Below are positions 16,522 to 24,937 of a stretch of 64,000 bases of DNA, in pieces. The notes beneath the pieces were generated by a model. The model was given only the letters and a program-made list of their open reading frames with translations. It made no database searches and was not told the origin of the DNA. How positions within the stretch are numbered: the stretch's first letter is position 1; every line of letters begins with the position of its first letter. The DNA comes from a bacterium. GTDB lineage: Bacteria; JAMCPX01. The stretch is from positions 17,455 through 81,454 of the forward strand of contig JAJYLN010000006.1 in NCBI GenBank assembly GCA_021787665.1, read 5' to 3'. Position numbers and translations under genes: made by a program.

Positions 16522-16949
16522 GGTCTCTTGCCTACCGTTTTCAGGAGCTTAAAGGTGTAGGTGATCTCCGCGGACTTGCCGAGCATCGCCGAGGCAGAAC
16601 AGAATTTGTCCTGAGAAAGCTCTATGGCCCTCTTGACGTCCCCGTCTTCCATGTCTCCCTCGATCCGGTACTCCAGGCCTATCTTCGTATATACTTTCGG
16701 ATGCTCAGAAGACCGTTCCGCACGGACGATCAGCTTGAAGGACACGATGTTCTTCCGCATCTTCCTGAGGATGGACACGACATCCATACCCGTGCATCCG
16801 CCGAGGCCTATGAGCAGGAGTTCCATCGGCCGTGCGCCGACATCGTTTCCGTTCTGCTCCCTCCCCGCGTCCATAACGATCACATGTCCTGAGTCCGGCG
16901 TCCCTTCGAAACGCATACCCTCCTTCCATACTATCTCCACCCCGGGCAT
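16518..16949 (-). CDS. OsmC/Ohr family protein
   Basis: A 143-residue OsmC-fold protein. The two redox cysteines are present, in GGCTGMDV near residue 52 and FCSASAML near residue 117, as in peroxidases that reduce organic hydroperoxides with dihydrolipoamide or thiols. It starts 1 bp after the flavoprotein gene upstream and fits the thiol-redox character of the operon. Confidence 0.87.
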   Translation of the reverse strand: MPGVEIVWKEGMRFEGTPDSGHVIVMDAGREQNGNDVGARPMELLLIGLGGCTGMDVVSILRKMRKNIVSFKLIVRAERSSEHPKVYTKIGLEYRIEGDMEDGDVKRAIELSQDKFCSASAMLGKSAEITYTFKLLKTVGKRP

Positions 16950-16950
16950 A

Positions 16951-18303
16951 TCAGACCTTCTTCATCGCATCGTTTGCTGCAACAAGCAACGGGTCCCACA
17001 CCGGGGCAAAGGACGGTGCATAACTCAGATCGAGCCTGGAGAGATCATCGATCGTCATACCCTTATAGAGTCCGGCAACAACGATATCGATTCTTTTGGA
17101 CACCCCTTCACCTCCGACCATCTGCGCCCCCAGTAATCTCCTGCTCTTCTTCTCGATAACGAGTTTCACCGTTATGGGCCGTGATCCAGGATAATAGTGA
17201 GCCCTGGTCCTCGAGGTTATGGTGGTCGTCACAGCGTTGAGCTTGCTGTCCCTGACCTCCCTCTCCGTCAACCCGGTCCTCGCCACCTCAAGATCAAACA
17301 CCTTTACGACGGCCGTCCCTGCTGCTCCTTTGAACGTCTCACTCGCACCGGCTATATTGGCTCCGGCAATCCTGCCTTGCTTGTTTGCAGTCGTGCCCAT
17401 CGGGACAAAGAGGTCCTTTTTCAACAGGATGTGCCGTGCTGTCGCACAGTCCCCGGCAGCGTAGACGTGGGGTAGATTTGTCTCCATCTTCTCATTCACG
17501 AGTATCGCGTCACGCTCTCCGGTTACGACGCCGGCAGCCTTCGCTAACTCCGAGTTCGGCCGTACACCGATGCCGAGTATCACCATGTCGACGTCAAAGC
17601 TACCCGCCGTCGTCTCGATGCGAATCAGACCGTTGTCCTTCTGGTCAAACGACTTTACCTCTGAAGACTTCAGCAGCCTGACACCATTGCTCTCGAGCGT
17701 CTTCTCGACAACGGACGTGATCTCGGTGTCCATCCCCCCGAGAATATTCGGTAATTTCTCGATCACAATGACCTCGAACCCCAGTCCTTTCAGGGCCTCG
17801 GCCATCTCCATACCAAGGTACCCTGCCCCGATAATAGCGGTCCTCTTCACATGGCTGGATTTTATGTATCCTTTGATGGCGAGCCCGTCATCGAGCGTTC
17901 TGAGTTGGAATATCGCACGATTATCGATGCCCGGTATGGGCGGCCGTATCGCTGAAGCACCAGTCGTGATCGCGAGGTAATCGTACGGCAGTACCACGTC
18001 CTTCTTCTCGTTCTGGTCTACTGCATGGACCTTCCCCTCTCTCGGATCGATGCCGACGACCTCCATCCTCGTCAGGACGTTGATGTCTCTCTCGGACTTG
18101 AACCTCTCTTTTGTTATGGCGATGAGGTCCGTATGCTTCTTGACGACGTCCATGATGTAGTACGGCAGACCGCACGAGCCGTAGGAGACAAACTCGCTCT
18201 TCTCGAGCACAGTGACATTGAGCGATGGCCTTCTCCTCTTTGCCTGGCTCGCAGCGCTCATGCCCGCGGCCACTCCGCCTACAACAACGAGGTTCTCAGC
18301 CAT
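16951..18303 (-). CDS. CoA-disulfide reductase-like flavoprotein
   Basis: A 450-residue FAD/NAD(P)H oxidoreductase of the single-cysteine class (CoA-disulfide reductase, NADH oxidase and persulfide reductase). It has an N-terminal FAD site (VVVGGVAAGMSAA), the active-site Cys in SYGSCGLPYY near residue 44, an NAD(P) site (AIIGAGYLGMEMAE), and HVYAAGDCA. A C-terminal dimerisation domain follows, but there is no fused rhodanese domain. It probably reduces CoA disulfide, CoA persulfide or O2. It lies in a thiol-redox operon with a good GAGGAG site upstream. Confidence 0.87.
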   Translation of the reverse strand: MAENLVVVGGVAAGMSAASQAKRRRPSLNVTVLEKSEFVSYGSCGLPYYIMDVVKKHTDLIAITKERFKSERDINVLTRMEVVGIDPREGKVHAVDQNEKKDVVLPYDYLAITTGASAIRPPIPGIDNRAIFQLRTLDDGLAIKGYIKSSHVKRTAIIGAGYLGMEMAEALKGLGFEVIVIEKLPNILGGMDTEITSVVEKTLESNGVRLLKSSEVKSFDQKDNGLIRIETTAGSFDVDMVILGIGVRPNSELAKAAGVVTGERDAILVNEKMETNLPHVYAAGDCATARHILLKKDLFVPMGTTANKQGRIAGANIAGASETFKGAAGTAVVKVFDLEVARTGLTEREVRDSKLNAVTTTITSRTRAHYYPGSRPITVKLVIEKKSRRLLGAQMVGGEGVSKRIDIVVAGLYKGMTIDDLSRLDLSYAPSFAPVWDPLLVAANDAMKKV

Positions 18304-18326
18304 ATAGCAATGCTCCTCGATCGCGC

Positions 18327-18974
18327 TCAGCGCTGTTCAAGGGCTGAAAGGACACCGTCGACGAACTGGTCCTCCGGGAGCGCCCCGACGAACTCGACGT
18401 TATCGTTTACGACGATCTTCGGGACCGACTGCACGCTGTACTTGTTGCTCACGACCGGGAACTCCGTTGCCTCCACCATGTCGGCGGTGACAAACTCGTT
18501 TTCTATGGCTATCTTGTGAGCCGTCCTGACAGCCTTGGGGCAATACGGGCAACTCGGCGTCACGAAAACCTGTATCTTCACGGGTCTGTCTATCGTCTTT
18601 AGCCGCGTTTTCGAGCTGTCCGACAGGTTCGTGGCACCCTGGGACACGTCCATGATGTCCTCTATGACCGAGGCAAACTCATAGCCCGCCGGGATGCCGT
18701 AATATCTGATGCCGTAGTCCCTGGCTCCTTCGATGATGAGGGCCGGGAACTTGTCTATCTTGTATTGTTCCTTCTTGTCGGCCTGTCCCGCATAGTCATA
18801 GAACTCCACCTTTATCTTCGGTGAGAGCGAGCCGATCTCGTCCATGAGCATCTTCTCGTCGTTGCAGTATGTGCACCCCTCTTCCTGCGTGAAGAGGATC
18901 AGCTTGACGTCGTTCTTTAATTTCGAGAACTCGTTCTTCAAATACTCTTTATCTTTCTCCTGCAGTAAACCCAT
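18327..18974 (-). CDS. Two-domain glutaredoxin-like protein disulfide oxidoreductase
   Basis: A 215-residue protein made of two thioredoxin folds, each with a CxxC: C-T-Y-C near residue 35 and C-P-Y-C near residue 142. It ends with SVPKIVVND containing the cis-Pro. This is the PDO layout known from thermophiles and from some anaerobic bacteria. It probably transfers electrons from the adjacent thioredoxin reductase to cytoplasmic disulfides. Confidence 0.9.
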   Translation of the reverse strand: MGLLQEKDKEYLKNEFSKLKNDVKLILFTQEEGCTYCNDEKMLMDEIGSLSPKIKVEFYDYAGQADKKEQYKIDKFPALIIEGARDYGIRYYGIPAGYEFASVIEDIMDVSQGATNLSDSSKTRLKTIDRPVKIQVFVTPSCPYCPKAVRTAHKIAIENEFVTADMVEATEFPVVSNKYSVQSVPKIVVNDNVEFVGALPEDQFVDGVLSALEQR

Positions 18975-18986
18975 GGCTTCTCTCCT

Positions 18987-19970
18987 TTATTTCCTGACCG
19001 TTTCCCGTTGTTCGATATACCTCTGTACTGCTGCACCTGCAGTGGCGCCATCGCCGACCGCTGTGGAGACCTGTCGTACCGTCTTCGCCCGCACATCGCC
19101 CGCTGCGAACACCCCGGGCACATTGGTCTCCATCTCGGGCGTCGTGACGATATAGCCGTTCCCGTCCAACGTTACGAGGCCTTTTACAAACGGCGTATTC
19201 GGCCTTGTCCCGATAAAGATAAACACGCCATCTATCGCCTTGGCCGAAGTAGCGCCGCTCTTCAGGTCCTTTATGTCGACGGACTCGACGGTCTTTGTCC
19301 CCCTGATCTCCGTTACAACGGAGTCCCACAGAAATTCTATGATAGGGATACCGAAGGCCTTCTCCTGCAGTATCTTCTCGGCCCTCAGCTTGTTCCTGCG
19401 GTGCACCACGTAAAGCTTCTTTACAAACCGGGTCAGAAAGATAGCGTCGCCTATCGCGGTGTCGCCTCCTCCGATCACGATCACTTCTTTATCCCTGAAG
19501 AACGCTCCGTCGCACTGGGCGCAGTACGAGACACCTCGTCCGGTAAATTGTTTCTCGCCTTTCACGTTCAGTTTGATGCTCTCCGTACCCGCAGCTATGA
19601 TAACAGCCTTAGCGACGATCCGCCGGTCGTCCGTCGTATTGACGACCCTGTCGTCTCCTTCGACAACGATACGGTGCGCACCCACCTCGCATATCTCCAC
19701 ACCAAACGACCTGGCCTGCTCTTCTATGGCTGACGTGAGGTCGGAGCCTGAGATCCCTTTCGGAAAGCCCGGGTAATTCTCCACGATATCGGCGACCACG
19801 ATCTCCCCGCCGACTGCCTTCTCTTCCAGAAGCAGGGTCTTCAGCCTCGCCCGTGCCGTATATATCCCTGCTGTAAGCCCCGCTGGGCCGCCCCCTATGA
19901 TGACACAATCGTAGCTATCGCAGGACGGCTTCTCTTCGGTCTTCTCAATTGTTAAGTCTGATAATAGCAT
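18987..19970 (-). CDS. trxB: Thioredoxin reductase
   Basis: A 327-residue low-molecular-weight thioredoxin reductase. FAD motif VIIGGGPAGLTAG begins near residue 25, so there is an extra N-terminal extension of about 20 residues. The redox centre is C-A-Q-C followed by DGAFF, where CATC or CAVC is usual. The NADPH site shows VIVIGGGDTAIGDA, and the C-terminus has PGVFAAGDVR. Its 5' end overlaps the atypical thioredoxin gene by 26 bp, so the pair is translationally coupled. Confidence 0.93.
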   Translation of the reverse strand: MLLSDLTIEKTEEKPSCDSYDCVIIGGGPAGLTAGIYTARARLKTLLLEEKAVGGEIVVADIVENYPGFPKGISGSDLTSAIEEQARSFGVEICEVGAHRIVVEGDDRVVNTTDDRRIVAKAVIIAAGTESIKLNVKGEKQFTGRGVSYCAQCDGAFFRDKEVIVIGGGDTAIGDAIFLTRFVKKLYVVHRRNKLRAEKILQEKAFGIPIIEFLWDSVVTEIRGTKTVESVDIKDLKSGATSAKAIDGVFIFIGTRPNTPFVKGLVTLDGNGYIVTTPEMETNVPGVFAAGDVRAKTVRQVSTAVGDGATAGAAVQRYIEQRETVRK

Positions 19971-20328
19971 TGTCGATAAAGTTTTCGTAGTCCGCCATCT
20001 TACTCTCCCCGACGAGCCTCTCCACGGAGTTGCCCTGATAGTATATGATGAGCGTCGGCAGACTGGTCACCTGGTACGTCGATGCTATGTTCTGGCACGC
20101 ATCGGCGTTGACGTTGTAGAAGGTTATGTGCTCCCGGTACTTCGATGCAAGCTTTTTCAATAGGGGCTTTACGGTATGACATGCCGCACACCAGTCTGCC
20201 CAGAAAGTGACGATGACGGGCCTCCTGGACTTCAGGACGAGGCTATAAAACTCTTCACAATTGATATCGGCGACAGGCGTAGGGCCTGCTCTCAGCTTCT
20301 TACCCTTTATCGTCTCAGGTTTTATCAT
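19945..20328 (-). CDS. Thioredoxin-like protein with atypical WCAAC site
   Basis: A 127-residue thioredoxin fold with an N-terminal extension of about 20 residues. The active site is W-C-A-A-C-H instead of WCGPC, and the cis-Pro is present in SLPTLI. Loss of the Gly-Pro pair should change the redox potential. It overlaps trxB and is probably its dedicated partner (inference). Confidence 0.88.
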   Translation of the reverse strand: MIKPETIKGKKLRAGPTPVADINCEEFYSLVLKSRRPVIVTFWADWCAACHTVKPLLKKLASKYREHITFYNVNADACQNIASTYQVTSLPTLIIYYQGNSVERLVGESKMADYENFIDNAIIRLNN

Positions 20329-20346
20329 AGGCCGGCCGATGTACTC

Positions 20347-20673
20347 CTATAATACTTTATTGACCATCTTCTCGATGTTCGATTTCGGGACCGCCCCCAC
20401 GATCTGATCCACGATCTTGCCGTCCTTAAAGAGGATTATCGTCGGTATCCCCATGATGTTGTACTGCGTAGGCGTGCGGGGGTTATCGTCCGTGTTGAGC
20501 CTGGCAAACTTCACCTTGCTTTCGTACAGCTCGGACAATGCTCTGAAAGACGGCTCTATCATCTTGCACGGCATACACCAATCGGCCCAGAAGTCCAGTA
20601 AGACCGGCTTGTCCGCCTTCAGCACCTCTGTTTCAAAGTTATCATCGGTTACGGTGAGCATCGTATCACCCAT
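20347..20673 (-). CDS. trxA: Thioredoxin
   Basis: A 108-residue thioredoxin with active site W-C-M-P-C-K near residue 33 and cis-Pro in GIPTIILF. It has a GGGAGG ribosome site and begins the minus-strand redox operon that continues through trxB, the two-domain protein, the flavoprotein and OsmC. TATAAA about 22 nt upstream of the start may be its -10. Confidence 0.92.
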   Translation of the reverse strand: MGDTMLTVTDDNFETEVLKADKPVLLDFWADWCMPCKMIEPSFRALSELYESKVKFARLNTDDNPRTPTQYNIMGIPTIILFKDGKIVDQIVGAVPKSNIEKMVNKVL

Positions 20674-20740
20674 GTCTATCCTCCCTTTTTATAGTGCAGC
20701 CTATGCCGCCTTCACCCACAACATCTCCTCGCAACAAGAG

Positions 20741-21640
20741 CTACAAGGAGCCATCGAAGAACCACTGGTACGTCATCGCTACCCCATCCTCTATGCCGAC
20801 AACAGGTTTCCAGCCGAGTGCTGCTGCTTTTGTATTTGATAATATATCAATTTGATCATCTCGTTTCAATATTTCAAGAGGGATGTCCTGCCTGCCGGCG
20901 ATGCGTTTGAATATATCGAACAGCTCCGATACGCTCGTCCCGACCCCGGAGCTTATATTCACGATCTCGTTGTCCCATCTCCGGTCCAGCGATGCGATGA
21001 GGGCGCGCACGGCATCGTCTACATGGAGAAAATCGTACAGGGAGCCCGGGCTGTCATAGAGCGTTACCCTGCCCTTCTTCAGTATACCGTTTGCCATGTC
21101 GAACACCGGGTTGCGCTCCATAAAGGGACCGTACAGCCGGGAGAACCTCAGTATCGTATACGGCACCGAGAACGTATCGCGATAAAGCCGAATCATGTTT
21201 TCCGCCTGCCATTTCGTGGTCCCATAGTAGGTGTTCTTGGGTACCGGATCCTCCTCCGTGGCGTGGTCAGTTGTCTTGTAAACCGCTGCGGACGACGAGA
21301 AAACGACTTTACCGAGCCGGGCCCTCCTTGCCATCTCGAGCACATTGACCGTTCCGAGTACATTGACCTTGAAGCAGCCTAAAGGCTCCTCTGTGGCCTT
21401 GCGCTCGGATGAGACGCCCGCAAGGTGCAAGACGCAGTCCACGTCCCGGAACGGGTGCTCCAGATCTTCGAATTTCGTGACGTCACCCGGAAAAAATCTG
21501 AATTGCTTCCTGCGCATCAGATTATCGAGCGAGGGCCTCTTCGCCCGCGCCAAGCCGTGGACCTCATGACCGAGGTCAACCATGGCCGCAGCGACACGAC
21601 ACCCCAGCAAGCTCGTCACTCCGGTTATACCTATCTTCAT
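20741..21640 (-). CDS. NAD-dependent epimerase/dehydratase (extended SDR)
   Basis: A 299-residue extended short-chain dehydrogenase. The nucleotide-binding site is GITGVTSLLG, a modified GxxGxxG. The catalytic Ser is in FSSSAAVY, and Y-x-x-x-K is in YYGTTKW near residue 140. SRLYGP and FLHVDDAV match sugar-nucleotide epimerases. It probably acts on a UDP- or GDP-sugar. It starts 10 bp after the deoxyhypusine-synthase-like gene. Confidence 0.88.
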   Translation of the reverse strand: MKIGITGVTSLLGCRVAAAMVDLGHEVHGLARAKRPSLDNLMRRKQFRFFPGDVTKFEDLEHPFRDVDCVLHLAGVSSERKATEEPLGCFKVNVLGTVNVLEMARRARLGKVVFSSSAAVYKTTDHATEEDPVPKNTYYGTTKWQAENMIRLYRDTFSVPYTILRFSRLYGPFMERNPVFDMANGILKKGRVTLYDSPGSLYDFLHVDDAVRALIASLDRRWDNEIVNISSGVGTSVSELFDIFKRIAGRQDIPLEILKRDDQIDILSNTKAAALGWKPVVGIEDGVAMTYQWFFDGSL

Positions 21641-21650
21641 CCCGATCTTC

Positions 21651-22589
21651 TCACAGCAATTCCAGGGCCCACGCCGCGAGGATCGGGAACATGATCTCGT
21701 GGTGTCCGGTTATGGCGAACCCCTGTCCGCCTGTCTTCGTTGGTCTCTCGACCACGTTCTTCAAAGGCCTGTAGTGCTGTATCATGTCCATGTTTATCGC
21801 CGTAAAGTTCTTCACGTCGCAGCCGATGTTCCGCGCAACCGAGAGCGCCTTCAGAAACACCTCCGGCAGGATTACGGCAGAGCCGATGTTCAGGACAACG
21901 CCGTTCTCGAGCATGGAAATTATCGTCACGAACTTCCTGAAGTCTATCTCCGTGCCCTTTCCTATCGCTGCACCGTCTGCCCGGGGGTGCATGTGGATGA
22001 TGTCTGTCCCATACGCGACATGCACGGTCAGGGGCACACCAAGCCTGTAGGCGTTGTAGGTCACGCTCATATCCTTGAACGGCGCATCGATGGTCGACAG
22101 GACCTGCCCGGCGGCCTCGCCGATGCCCACCCCCTTGTCGGCCCCTGACTTGATGGCGTCGTTCAGCAGGGAGCCGGTCTCTTCTGCCATACCGAAGCTG
22201 CCGTCCTTGATGGTGACTGCCACGTCCTCGGAGGTCTCGCCGATGAGCGCTATTTCCGTGTCGTGTATCACGCCGGCGCCCTGCATGGCGATCGCCGTTA
22301 TTAGTCCGCTCTCCATCAACTGGATGACGAGCGGCGATAGGCCGACCTTTATGACACTGTCTCCCATTGCGAGGACGATCTGCTTTTTGCCCTTCTTCGC
22401 CGCGACGATCGCCTCTGCAGAAGCTCTCAGCTCCTCGGTCTTCAGTATCCTGGGGAGACCGTCCAGAAACTGCCTGACCGTCCACCCCTTCTTATACGGC
22501 TGCGAGAAGTCAGCGATTTTGACTTTGTTCTTCCGCGTTTTTATCGAGCTTGTCTTTACCCTCTTCAGGTCTATCGGCTCTATATTCAT
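21651..22589 (-). CDS. Deoxyhypusine-synthase-like NAD-binding protein
   Basis: A 312-residue protein whose central region (MGDSVIKVGLSPLVIQLMES, then AMQGAGVIHDTEIALIG) resembles the Rossmann part of deoxyhypusine synthase. Other striking segments are VAYGTDIIHMHPRADG and a C-terminal GGQGFAITGHHEIMFP. Bacteria lack hypusinated eIF5A, so a bacterial relative may make homospermidine or modify another substrate. This family call is from memory of the fold and is moderate. A GGGGAGG site precedes the ATG at 22589, which is preferred to an upstream TTG. Confidence 0.55.
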   Translation of the reverse strand: MNIEPIDLKRVKTSSIKTRKNKVKIADFSQPYKKGWTVRQFLDGLPRILKTEELRASAEAIVAAKKGKKQIVLAMGDSVIKVGLSPLVIQLMESGLITAIAMQGAGVIHDTEIALIGETSEDVAVTIKDGSFGMAEETGSLLNDAIKSGADKGVGIGEAAGQVLSTIDAPFKDMSVTYNAYRLGVPLTVHVAYGTDIIHMHPRADGAAIGKGTEIDFRKFVTIISMLENGVVLNIGSAVILPEVFLKALSVARNIGCDVKNFTAINMDMIQHYRPLKNVVERPTKTGGQGFAITGHHEIMFPILAAWALELL

Positions 22590-22642
22590 CGCCCCCTCCC
22601 CGTCGCTGTCGGACAACAACCTGTCCTTGCAAAAAGTCCCAT

Positions 22643-23212
22643 CTATCCTCCTTCTTCTGATTTGAATGTAAACCGAATCTCGGTACAGGGATCACCATAG
22701 CACGGGCACTTTTCGATCCCGGACTTTACGTTCTGGAACTTGCACATAACGAGAAATTGTTCAAGCCATCCCTGCGCATTCTTGACATGCGCTATGTCTA
22801 TGTCCGGGAACTCCTTTATCGTTACCACTATCCCATGGTCCGGAAGCATGCTTGCCTCAACCTTGCCGACATCGTAGCAGCTGTACCCTATGCTCATCGC
22901 CTTGTTGATGATCATGTTCGGACTGATGAAATTCAAAAAAATCCTGTATACGGTCGAGAGGTCGTGCTGGGCAGAGAGCTTTCCCTGCTCGATGCAGTAT
23001 GAGAGGTCCCCTCTGCCCACGACCCTGTCCATCATCTTGAGCAGGTCGGTGTAGAGCGTGTAGGGGTACCACTCAGTAAGCAGGATGTGCTCGCCCACAT
23101 ACTTCCTCGTCTCTGGCGGCAGGGAAGCGATAATCTTCGGGAGATCGTCTTTCATGTTCTTTTTGATAAACTTTATCAGGCCAAGGATCGCTATGCCCTT
23201 TACCTGTGCCAT
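22643..23212 (-). CDS. Conserved hypothetical protein, heme-NO-binding/V4R-like in character
   Basis: A 189-residue protein without signal or membrane segments. Its layout, helical with PETRKYVGEHILLTEWYP and a C-terminal CPCYGDPC segment, recalls the DUF2378 and heme-NO/V4R-like sensing folds, but I cannot assign a family with certainty. AAAGGAG about 9 nt before the ATG at 23212 decides the start; an in-frame ATG at 23233 lies upstream of that site. A TTGACT-18-TAACAA promoter lies upstream. It sits before the deoxyhypusine-synthase-like gene. Confidence 0.5.
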   Translation of the reverse strand: MAQVKGIAILGLIKFIKKNMKDDLPKIIASLPPETRKYVGEHILLTEWYPYTLYTDLLKMMDRVVGRGDLSYCIEQGKLSAQHDLSTVYRIFLNFISPNMIINKAMSIGYSCYDVGKVEASMLPDHGIVVTIKEFPDIDIAHVKNAQGWLEQFLVMCKFQNVKSGIEKCPCYGDPCTEIRFTFKSEEGG

Positions 23213-23232
23213 GCCTTTCTCTCCTTTCTTCA

Positions 23233-23262
23233 TTGTTACTGTATAAGTTTCTCATAAGTCAA
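23233..23262 (-). promoter_or_regulatory. Promoter of the 22643-23212 gene
   Basis: TTGACT (23257-23262), 18-bp spacer, TAACAA (23233-23238), followed by a leader with AAAGGAG. It is divergent from the DUF268-gene promoter, 24 bp away. Confidence 0.55.
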
Positions 23263-23285
23263 CAATTGCAACGACACATTCTTTA

Positions 23286-23314
23286 TTGACAGCACCGATT
23301 CCCGTGAATATAGT
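23286..23314 (+). promoter_or_regulatory. Leaderless promoter of the DUF268 gene
   Basis: TTGACA (23286-23291), 17-bp spacer, TATAGT (23309-23314), then exactly 6 nt (TTTACC) to the ATG at 23321. A near-perfect consensus places +1 on the A of the start codon, and there is no Shine-Dalgarno. This is the best example of the pattern in the window. Confidence 0.75.
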
Positions 23315-23320
23315 TTTACC

Positions 23321-24166
23321 ATGAAGAGGGAGGATCGGCATCCTTTGCGTTTTGAAGGAACGGAGCGCTATGGTAAAAAGATCTTAAAAAGCATACTCAA
23401 TGTACTGATTTCCTGCGGCATTAATCCGATACTATTGCTTCAAAGTTTTAGAGGAATCCCTATTTTCCTGAGAGATCTGATCAGTTTTGAAAAAAAAGTA
23501 TGCCGTGTTGCCAAACCAAGTTTTACCATTACTACGTTATACCCGATATTTAACGATCGATTCGTAGAAAGCGGTATCGCATCAGGCCATTACTTTCATC
23601 AGGATCTGCTCATTGCCAGAAGAATTTTCTTCAATACCCCAACCAAACATGTGGATATAGGCTCGAGGATAGATGGTTTTGTAGCCCATGTTGCAGCTTT
23701 CAGAGAGATAGAAGTTTTTGATATCAGGCCCTTACCCAGAAGAATTGAAAATGTTACATTTACAAGAATAGATATCATGAGGGACGATCTGGATATGCTT
23801 GATTACACAGATTCACTTTCTTCTTTACATGCCGTTGAGCATTTTGGATTAGGAAGATACGGAGATCCAATCGATCCGGACGGTCACATAAAAGGACTGA
23901 ACAATATGTATAAATTTCTTAAAGCAGGAGGTAAATTCTATCTATCCTTACCTATAGGAAAACAACGAATCGAATTCAACGCACACCGCATTTTCTCCCT
24001 TGAATATATCCTATTCCTGATCGGCGGTAAATACAGAATTGATAGATTTTCCTATGTTGATGATAACGGTGACTTGTTTGACCATGTACCGCTCGCTGAG
24101 AAGGACATTAAGCAGAATTATGGCTGTCATTATGGATGCGGTATCTTTGAATTGACCAAAGAATAA
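23321..24166 (+). CDS. DUF268 family protein, methyltransferase-like
   Basis: A 281-residue protein matching DUF268: HVDIGSRIDGFVAHVA (near residue 107) resembles a class I SAM-binding motif, and SLHAVEHFGLGRYGDPIDPDG is diagnostic. Such genes usually occur in surface-polysaccharide clusters, so a glycan methyltransferase role is possible. The gene is much more AT-rich than its neighbours, with AAA/ATA/TTA codons frequent, and stands alone between a hypothetical gene and a YwiC gene, which suggests acquisition. It is transcribed from a near-consensus leaderless promoter. Confidence 0.75.
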   Translation: MKREDRHPLRFEGTERYGKKILKSILNVLISCGINPILLLQSFRGIPIFLRDLISFEKKVCRVAKPSFTITTLYPIFNDRFVESGIASGHYFHQDLLIARRIFFNTPTKHVDIGSRIDGFVAHVAAFREIEVFDIRPLPRRIENVTFTRIDIMRDDLDMLDYTDSLSSLHAVEHFGLGRYGDPIDPDGHIKGLNNMYKFLKAGGKFYLSLPIGKQRIEFNAHRIFSLEYILFLIGGKYRIDRFSYVDDNGDLFDHVPLAEKDIKQNYGCHYGCGIFELTKE

Positions 24167-24172
24167 AGTTCC

Positions 24173-24937
24173 ATGGAACTTAGAGATATCCCATTTCCGA
24201 GGGAGTACGGCTCGTGGGCGATAGTGCTGACATCGTGCGCCATCGGTGTGTCCCTGCACGTCGCCGGCATCAGGTGGTGGACGCCTGCCGCGCTCGTCGG
24301 CATTGCCCTCCTTTTCATGACCAAGGCATCCATCAGCACGTTTATCAGGAGGCGGAATACTGCCCTCCTGCTGTTCACGGCGCTGTATGCGGCTGCCGGC
24401 ACCGCGCTGCTCATACCTGCGCTCCTCCGCATCGGCGTCCGGTACACTCTTGCACTGTCGGTCATCCCCCTGTGCACGATCGCCGTGTACAGCATGTCGG
24501 TATACGTCCACAGGGAGCGGGCATCGGTAACGGAGTTTTTCGCCATGGGAACGTTGACGATGCCGGTGGTATTTTTCTCCCTGGCGGAACAGGGTGGCCC
24601 GGCTGTCCGCGTCCTCGTCATCTGGGTCTTTACGTTCCTCTATTTCTCGTCGAGTATTTTCAGGGTAAAGATGCTGCTATTCGGGAAGCAGGTGTACCGG
24701 TCTGCGAACATCGTGTATCTTTCGGTGCTGACCGCATTCGTCTCTGCCATGATCCATCTCGGGATAACCAGCCCACTTTCCGCTGCCGCATTCCTGCCGT
24801 TGCTCGAGAATCTTGTCGACACGTTCAGGAGTCCGCAGCGGCCAAACCTCAGAGCAACCGGCATCAAGGAGCTCATCAAGGGCACGGCGTTCGCCTTCAT
24901 CATCGTCCTGTCCGCCCTGTCTTCCGGGCGAGGGTGA
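24173..24937 (+). CDS. YwiC-like integral membrane protein
   Basis: A 254-residue protein with about eight hydrophobic helices. The N-terminus PREYGSWAIV matches the YwiC-like signature (P-x-E-[HY]-G-x-W). Function is unknown. It starts 6 bp after the DUF268 gene without a clear ribosome site, and its last 38 bp overlap the convergent rnr gene. Confidence 0.8.
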   Translation: MELRDIPFPREYGSWAIVLTSCAIGVSLHVAGIRWWTPAALVGIALLFMTKASISTFIRRRNTALLLFTALYAAAGTALLIPALLRIGVRYTLALSVIPLCTIAVYSMSVYVHRERASVTEFFAMGTLTMPVVFFSLAEQGGPAVRVLVIWVFTFLYFSSSIFRVKMLLFGKQVYRSANIVYLSVLTAFVSAMIHLGITSPLSAAAFLPLLENLVDTFRSPQRPNLRATGIKELIKGTAFAFIIVLSALSSGRG

